Position numbers and translations under genes: made by a program. The notes beneath the pieces are model-generated. The model ran no database searches and was not told the origin of the DNA. It saw only the letters and a list, made by a program, of their open reading frames with translations. This document shows positions 57,441 through 64,000 of a stretch of 64,000 nt of DNA, piece after piece. Position 1 is the first letter of the stretch. Each line of letters starts with the position of its first letter. This DNA comes from Ophioderma brevispina (lineage: Eukaryota > Echinodermata > Ophiuroidea > Amphilepidida > Ophiodermatidae): the NCBI GenBank assembly GCA_023653785.1, contig JAMKCH010019724.1, positions 1 to 64,000 on the forward strand, in the 5' to 3' direction.

Positions 57441-60104
57441 TCTTCTTCTTCTTGCGTATGAGGCAGCAGGCAAATTGTTGTAAACGGCGGAGCCAGCTCA
57501 CTGGTGATTGGTTGGGGTTTGAGAAGTCAATGTCCACTCGTTGAGAATGTGATCCGCAGTCTGTGATGGAGCCGGAACCACATTTGGCAGGCTGGAGATG
57601 GTCGCAGCGCTCCTCGGTGCATATTGTTGTTAAAGTGACCGACTCCTGTGCGAATCCGGTTTAAGGTGACTAATTCCTTGCGTGGAAGATTGCTACCAGG
57701 TGGTAGTTCTGTCATAGGTGTAATCAGTACTAGTGAGTTAGTCTGGTCTTGAAGTATCTAGCCAGGCAGTTTTCCATGTCTGTAAGATGTTGAATGGGGA
57801 GCTGGAGAGTTTAGCAGCGTGTTGACAGAAAGGTCGACGAGAGCACAGTCTCTGTCTGCCGAGCTGGTGTGATTCTTTGACAGTGTTATGCAGCAGGTGC
57901 TTGTTGTCCAGCAGAGCCTTATTCACCAGTTTGTGCGTGTGGTGTTCTCTCCGAAGCACTGCGGGTGCAATGCCTGAAAGCACTGGTAGAAACTCAGATG
58001 GAGTGGGACGGAGGCAACCAGTAATGGTTCTTAAGGTCTCGTTGAGTCTCGTGTCCAGCTTCTTTGCGTGAGAGCTGTTGCACCATGCTGGGGCGGCATT
58101 TTCAACAGCGCTGTAGACCAGAGCCAAGGCGGTGGTGCGTAGAGTCGTTGGGCTGGCACCCTACGAGGATCCAGCAAGTCGGTATAGGAGGTTATTCCTC
58201 GAAGATACCTTGGCGCATTCGGACTCGAGGTGCTGCCGGTATGTAAGTTGCCGGTCAAGGTTCACTCCCAGAAAGTAAGTGAACTTTCTACTTCTGTCCA
58301 GCTGCTGTCCGAGTGGAGAAGGGCAAGATCGTCGCAGCCACATTGTCTATGTTGTTAGAGGTAAATCACTGATATACAAGGTAAATCACTGATATACAAG
58401 TTAAACAGCATGGGAGCCAGTACAGATCCTTGTGGAACTCCGTTCCTCAGACGACGCAGACGACTACTCTGCCCATCACTGGTCTTGAGAATAAAGCTAC
58501 GGTTTGCAAGCATGTTACGTATGAATTGTACAAGGTGACGATCCAGGATGGTCCTGAGAAGCTTGAGTGTCAGGCCCTGGTGCCACACGGTGTCGTATGC
58601 TGCAGTAAGGTCCGCCAAGATGACGCCTACCTTACGACGCTTTTCAAAGCTTTTCTCAATATCATTTGTGAGTTTTACAATCTGGTGGACAGTGCTCCGG
58701 CCAAGGCGAAATCCTGCTTGTTCGTCAGGCAGATGGGGTTCGACGATGGTCTTCTTTGCTCTATTAATAAAGAGTTTACACAATGCTGTGTAGGAATTGT
58801 CCAGGTTGGATGAGGTTGGTGTCGGGAGGTTGGGCACTTCTGAATCCACCAGGTTCTTAAACTGGTCCCAGTCTGCCATGCGGAAGTTCCACCTTTTCAA
58901 TGGCTTTGTTGGTACAGGCTTAAACTAGCAAGGCTCCCCTGAGCGATCAGTGATGGTCTGTGTTGGGACTACGGAAAGCGGTCGAGAACAGTACGGTAAA
59001 TAGAGATGGTATCCATGTTTGCAAATGCAAGGTCGGGATTTGTAGTTGTATTCCACCTTCCAGAGAGTAGAAATGTATGGTTTGCTGGGGTCGTGCAAAA
59101 GTTGTTAGCCGCATTTTGAAGCAAGTCCTCTGGGTGGCTCCACCAGGGTTGGTATTCCTGTAAACCCAGGTAATGCTATGACTGTGAAAGTCTGACTCAG
59201 AGATTTCGAAAATATTATTTTTTGTGTATAATAATGAAAATCGTCAACTAGCAATAAAGATAGTAAACCTAAAATGCAGAAATACGAAATTTGAGATTTA
59301 ATATAAAAAATTTTTTCGTTTTGATGCAGTAAACATTTATGTTAGGAATAGTACCATAGGATATGTGTATAACAAAAATTCCGGATCCGGAATTTTATAA
59401 CAAGTTGTGTGATTTTCTATATGAGGAATTCGATTTTAAGAGTTAACAATTTCAACATAGTGATTTTTAGTATATGGACAAGCATTATGTACATGGCAAA
59501 AAAACCACGATTTTTTTGGAAAAATTGGGCGCCCTCCTCAGGAAATTCTCTGAGTCGGCCTTTAAGTCACCATTGTAAATGTAAGGTGCGCCATAAGTAG
59601 GTAGAGAGTCTGCTTGAAGCCGATGGTTAGGTGGCTTGTATAGACATTGGTGACATGAAAACCTGCAATTTGGGTCGTTGCCCATTCCAGAGTGGAGTCT
59701 GCAGGTGAGGTTACAATTAATTTGTTTCCATTGAGCTGAGTTACTAGCAAAGGTGGCAATCCCATGGGTAGCGCTCTCGGTGTGTGCAGCTAGAGTGTAG
59801 CCGCAAATGTGTAGCCGCAAATGTTCAGAATGGAACTATCCGTTGCGTGTGTCTCTTGGAGGAGAATCGCAGTGACTTTATGCGTTTGTGTAAGGTGTTC
59901 GATGATGTTGATCTTTGCCCTAGTGAGACCTTCTACGTTCAGTTGAAGCACTGAGATGCCATCTGACTTGACATCCGGTGATGCCTGCCCTAATAAGGGC
60001 ACGTGTTCCAGACTGACATCAGGTTGTGTCCTCTGACGGGGCATGATAAAAATACAGTGAGATAAAAAAAGACAACAGTGAGTTAAAAAGACAGTGCAAT
60101 ACAT
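57441..60104 (-). mobile_element. LINE with endonuclease and reverse transcriptase, dead
   Basis: Minus strand, from 60104 down: an N-terminus MPRQRTQPDV; AP-endonuclease start ISVLQLNVEGLTRAKINIIE and LLQETHA; NVYTSH-like text; GDFN-type motif (read GDLK, about 59565-59580) cut by the MITE 59189-59564; then SHSITW and NTNPGGATQ; RT from about 58900 with EQAGFRLGRSTVHQI, motif A ADLTAAYDTV, motif B NGVPQGSVLAPMLFNLYISD and motif C CDDLALL (about 58320-58340); and the C-terminal block shared with 1337-2062. Part of the RT fingers before EQAGFR is deleted and several frameshifts are present. The 3' end is a CTT/AAG microsatellite at 57441-57454. Same family as the fragment in PAL-1. Confidence 0.85.
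59189..59564. mobile_element. MITE family M, copy 2, inside the LINE endonuclease
   Basis: Ends AAAGTCTGACTCAGAG (59189-59204) and CTCTGAGTCGGCCTTT (to 59564) are inverted repeats with two mismatches. The palindrome TTCCGGATCCGGAA is at 59379-59392. On either side the LINE frame resumes (GDLK before, SHSITW after), so this is an insertion of about 376 bp. No clear target duplication. Confidence 0.85.
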
Positions 60105-60670
60105 TTGCCTATGGGATTCTGTCGTACATGCATTTGCTCAAAACACCAACCGCAAGAGCGGTATCAACTGAAATTCTGGGAATAGGCGTTTTTCAAGTGC
60201 TAGATTCACGAAATGTACCTTTAAAGCAATAATGGACATTTTTGAAGAGCGCCATCAATTTAAAAAAATATGAGATTTTTGCACAGTTGCATTGGTAATT
60301 GGCTAGCAAACTATTTCTGTGAATGGTTAAGCTTGAAACTCTCTATGTGTCGCAAAAGAAGGAATTTTTGTAATTAGAACAATTAATATCGGGGATCCCC
60401 GATAACAATTCAACGGCTGCCGAAAACGCCCTTCCAAAACATGAAATAGCCGGGAAATAGCACCATGTATACGTGTCTACGCTGCGATGTCTATTCCGAT
60501 GTGGCAGGAGATATAGTCCTCCGGACTCACGGTCCGCTTACAACGGTGAAGAATAGGACACCTGATTCAGTTGACTCTTCACGCAACATTAGTTTCACGC
60601 TTTATTCCGTTGTCGTCTATGGAGCCCGGACTATGGTTCCTGCCGGACCATATCGCCTTTTACATATCTA
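60105..60670. repeat. Partial third copy of duplication II sequences
   Basis: 'ACCGCAAGAGCGGTATCAACT' and 'AGATTCACGAAATGTACC' (60150-60225) resemble 52660-52750 and 54940-55030. 60525-60630 (CTACAACGG-type word, 'GAATAGGACAC', 'GATTCAGTTGACTCTTCACG', 'TTTATTCCGTTGTCGTCTAT') matches 51715-51810. Dispersed repeat material, not a gene. Confidence 0.6.
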
Positions 60671-62180
60671 TTATCATGATTATCATGATTATATTCTGTT
60701 ATGATGTCTCGTGGACGTCTAAGGTCACAAATACCTTTCAAACACAAATAAACGAGCCTTGTGCACAAGTGATCTGAATTTTATATAACAAACAGATTTA
60801 ATGATTTTAATCAGATTGGATCAAGAATTTGGTATGTCCAAAGCACAATTATCTAAACAATTCAAAATTACATTTAATAATTCTAATCTTATTCAAAGTT
60901 CATTTATGTCTCCAACTAAAAGTAGCGTTGCAGTTCAACGTTGATATGTCCTCACAGCGAAGACTCCAAAATTACAGTATGCAAAGTCACACTTAAAAAT
61001 CTTCAGGTAATATATTCCATGGGAATCTTCTCAGTCCTGAAGGTAATTTTGTCCAGCAGTTCAAGACGACAAGGTTGAATAAGTTCCTCAACGACACTAA
61101 TATTCCACAGTATATCAGTTCAAGAAAATCACCACGATTTCTATCTGTCCACAATTTGGAATCCTATTTTGATTCCCAGCACTTTTGGCTTCAAAGACGA
61201 CAGTAGAATAATTACAGGGACTTAGCTCACATGGAATTATAAATCCTGGCACTATGTAATCACAAATCTACTACCATTATTGTAGATTAAAACTAGCTAT
61301 AACTATGCTGTATAGCTCCTGGTTACAACTGCTGCTGGCAAATCTAACCTCTTGCAACTCTGCTTTCTAACCATCATTTCACAAGTGCCCAATCCCTAAA
61401 ATAGTATATTCCCAGCATACTTATGCATAAACATAACCTTGCACTACGACCAATTGGCATTCACATAAATTACATCATCTGAATTTGCAACTCACTTCAC
61501 ATATATAAACTTAATGGGTGAAACCCAATTTTTGCAATGTTTTTGATCTCAAAGCTAAACCATTTGACTCAGTTTTTTTAATTTACAGCTTGGGGAATTC
61601 GACTCAACGCTCTTAATGTAAATAACATGTGCATTTTGCCAAACAACACTAGGGGAATTCGCCTTTCTCTTTTTTATAGTAAACAAGTTAGCTTTTCTCT
61701 TTCCCGTGAGAATCTCTCTCACTAAAATTGAGAAAATAAAATAAAAACTAATTTTGCAATCAGAAACGAGCTATCTAACAATAGCTGTTTCGGTCGGTTC
61801 ACGAAAGTCAAGTTAGCGGTCATTTTGAGTGAATGTGACGAAATTTTTCATAAGGGACGGCCAGAAATTTGGCGTTTCCCAGCGCCGCTGGTAATTAAAA
61901 TCTGGCACCTCGATTACAAGTCCCTTCTTTTATGACAAATACGCAGTTTTTTTGAGTAATTACCGTTTTTACGGTCACCTTGACCAGGCCAAAACCACCT
62001 CAAACTACGCTTCAAACTCCTGAATAACTAGACAATACACTGTGAACTTGATTAACAATTTTAGAACAATATTTATTTTAATTGGTGTTTAAATCAATCT
62101 CATTAAACATCGATTAGGTATCATAATCACAGATCAATCTATAAATAAATTCGTTAATTTAATGAACTACTAAACTTACT
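60671..62180. other. Unassigned region, possibly partly retrotransposon-derived
   Basis: AT-rich without recognised coding sequence. It lies on the far side of the presumed LTR of the Gypsy-type element, so part of it may be LTR and part flank; I cannot set the border. Confidence 0.35.
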
Positions 62181-62189
62181 ACCTGGTGT

Positions 62190-63070
62190 GTGCCGCGACG
62201 CGGCTGCAGCGAGATTACAATTAGATGCCGAACTTGCAAAGAGTCCGGGCGAATATTCCAGCGCAAACTCCAATTTTCCAATAGTGGGACGTGTCCCGGA
62301 CGACTTTGTCCTTACTGAAGAAAACCAGCTCCTAATGACTCCGAAGCTTGGAGGTCGACTAAATTAAAGTCCAAAATTGCTGTAGCTGTTTTATCCTTGT
62401 ATACTCAGAGGCCACGCATACGAAACCTGAACACACGGCTACACAATTCGAACGAAAACTGATGGAGCTGTGACTACTATGACAATGTCCACTATAGGAA
62501 GACAATGTTTTACTGTTCACTGTCACTAACATGGAACACTGGAAGTCACTATGTTGAAACTCTGCTAATACCTTGGAGCACGATGTTAACCAAAATTGTT
62601 TAACTCTGACTCTCATCTTCTCTCCCCAGGGCTTTATCTATCCTCCAACAATACTAGAAGGATCTGTCCTCTCTATTGAGTCATGTGCTAAATAAAGTCC
62701 ATTACCTCATAATCTAGAAATGCCTCTATTTATTCCACATGTACTGCATAATTTAGGATTTCATAGCAGCTACGCACTGACTGTGTAATTATACATCATG
62801 CGCCTCCTATGATTCAGAGAAGTTCAGTGAAGCACACTCTAATGAAATCACTAAGGTCCAGTACATTCCAGAAGTTTCCCCACTTTTCTGAGCTCTTCTG
62901 AGATCTTCTTGTTTCATTCTATTTGCTGAGGTTAAACACACCAGTTATGCAAACGAACCAGGTATATTTTTAATCATGTACTTAGACTAGTTACAATATG
63001 TTTATGTGCTAATTTAGACTTATCTTACTCAAAATGAAATAAATCATTGCTAATTCTTGGGGCTGTAACA
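62190..63070 (-). mobile_element. Presumed 3' LTR of a Ty3/Gypsy element
   Basis: On the minus strand a G-rich polypurine tract (63071-63086) is followed directly by TGTTACAGCCCC, a typical LTR start. A TATA-like AATAAATAGAGG stands at about 62723-62734. The sequence then becomes GC-richer toward 62190, where a CACA (62188-62195 area) might be the end. The lower border is a guess because the 5' LTR lies outside the window. Confidence 0.5.
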
Positions 63071-63216
63071 CCCCCCCCTTAAAAGAAGATTGATTGAAAA
63101 GCAACTTTGTTAATCCTATTTAAGGCTCTTACATTTTTTAAACTTCATATACATAACCTTATTCACAATGTTACACTTCCCCTTTTAAAAGCTTAACTTG
63201 TTTTTTTCTGATTAAC

Positions 63217-64000
63217 TACACTTCGGATAAGGCATCAGGCCATCACATTATCTTTGCTTTGATGTGGTCCGAGTCTAGGTTGTACTCTGCAAGGTCCAAC
63301 TCCACCTCACTAACCTATATTCTTGTTTTTTCATCCTGTGGATGAAGGTGAGGGGGTTGTGATCTGTGAAACAAGCAATGGTGCACTGTGGTGCCCAATA
63401 TACATCAAAATGCCCTAAAGACAAAATCAGAGCAAGACACTTCTTCTCATGGGAGTAATTTTTTGGTGCTTGTTAAACTTCTTGGGAGAATAACGAAATA
63501 GGGTGTTCTAATTCCGTCTTCTCCTTCTTGCCTAAGAACTCCACCACCACCCTGTGTCACTGGCATCTATGGCCAACTTGAATGATTGGTTCTGAAAGTC
63601 CCTGGTGCAATCAGAACCGGTTCACTAATCAGTATGGCTTTTGATTTTTTGGCAACTGAATTTCACATTCCCTGCCGATCAAACAAATTTGCCATTTTTT
63701 TTGGCTAGCAAATTTGTCAAAGGACTGGCACTATCCGAAAAGTTTGGACAAAACTTCCTGTATATCCACCATGCCTACGAATCTCCTGAAGTTTCTCTCC
63801 TGGTACTAGGTGTGGGGGAACTTCTCAATTGCTTAACTTTAGCCTTGATCAGGCTTGACCTTGCCCTGACCTACTACATTGCCTAAATAGGTGACATTGG
63901 CATTGCAAAACTCACTCTTGACTACTAATTTAACGTCTTTTGTTTTTCAGACAACGTCTGAAATAGCGATGGACTGCCCAATGTGTTGTTCCCAGACTGA
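63217..64000 (-). mobile_element. Ty3/Gypsy-type pol, RT end and RNase H, broken
   Basis: Minus strand from the window edge: TYLGNVVGQGQVKPDQAKV, FPTPSTRRE and YRKFC-type text (RT thumb and connection, about 63720-63900); KLAIDASDTG (about 63553-63582, first RNase H Asp); FSKKFNKHQ-like text; TDHNPLTFI (about 63341-63370); and a terminal DALSEV with a stop at about 63217. Frameshifts and stops divide it. The integrase that should follow RNase H is missing: only about 130 bp separate it from the polypurine tract. A second short polypurine tract (AAAAGGGGAAG) is at about 63178. The element runs out of the window on the right. Confidence 0.8.

Overview
The window looks like animal nuclear DNA, AT-rich and packed with decayed mobile elements. 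I see no operons and no bacterial, plasmid or phage features. The repeat types point to a marine invertebrate, perhaps an echinoderm or other non-vertebrate deuterostome: long-inverted-repeat and miniature (MITE-like) DNA elements, several non-LTR retrotransposon lineages, tRNA-derived SINEs, and dispersed 'TGACCTTTGACC' motifs. That assignment is inference; nothing here fixes the species.

The only convincing host gene is on the minus strand. A candidate first coding exon (about 50116-50254) lies behind a CCAAT-type promoter, and a second exon (12422-12628) has canonical AG/GTAAGT borders. Their splice phases match and both carry an NPFS[F/Y]xxF motif. If they belong together, the roughly 37 kb between them is one intron filled with repeats.

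Layout. 72-4020: long-inverted-repeat element holding a broken transposon-type ORF and a nested LINE tail. 4021-11224: mostly unassigned DNA with two MITE families and hairpins. 11225-12285: ~145-bp satellite, then exon 2. 12715-18688: a second giant inverted repeat with a purine/pyrimidine-skewed LINE remnant inside. 18690-27830: a ~4.6 kb tandem duplication whose unit holds a hairpin, a tRNA-derived SINE, an hAT-like MITE and two minisatellites. 27840-29010 and 37855-40345: two copies of a composite element with extreme A/C skew on the plus strand. 30213-31000 and 41145-41470: another repeat family. 34776-35203: a remarkable palindromic element with a 9-bp target duplication. 42461-43404: near-identical direct duplication joined by poly(A). 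44603-45642: hAT-like element. 45938-49275: LINE remnants, one interrupted by a MITE with a target duplication. 50704-56545: a second segmental duplication with informative presence/absence differences. 57441-60104: a more complete but dead LINE, its endonuclease split by a MITE. 63071-64000: 3' end of a Ty3/Gypsy-type pol on the minus strand, running into its presumed LTR.

The duplicated blocks differ mostly by one-base gains and losses, and exon 2 needs two one-base corrections to read through. Part of the frameshifting may therefore be assembly error rather than decay. All calls come from reading the sequence; no searches were run.
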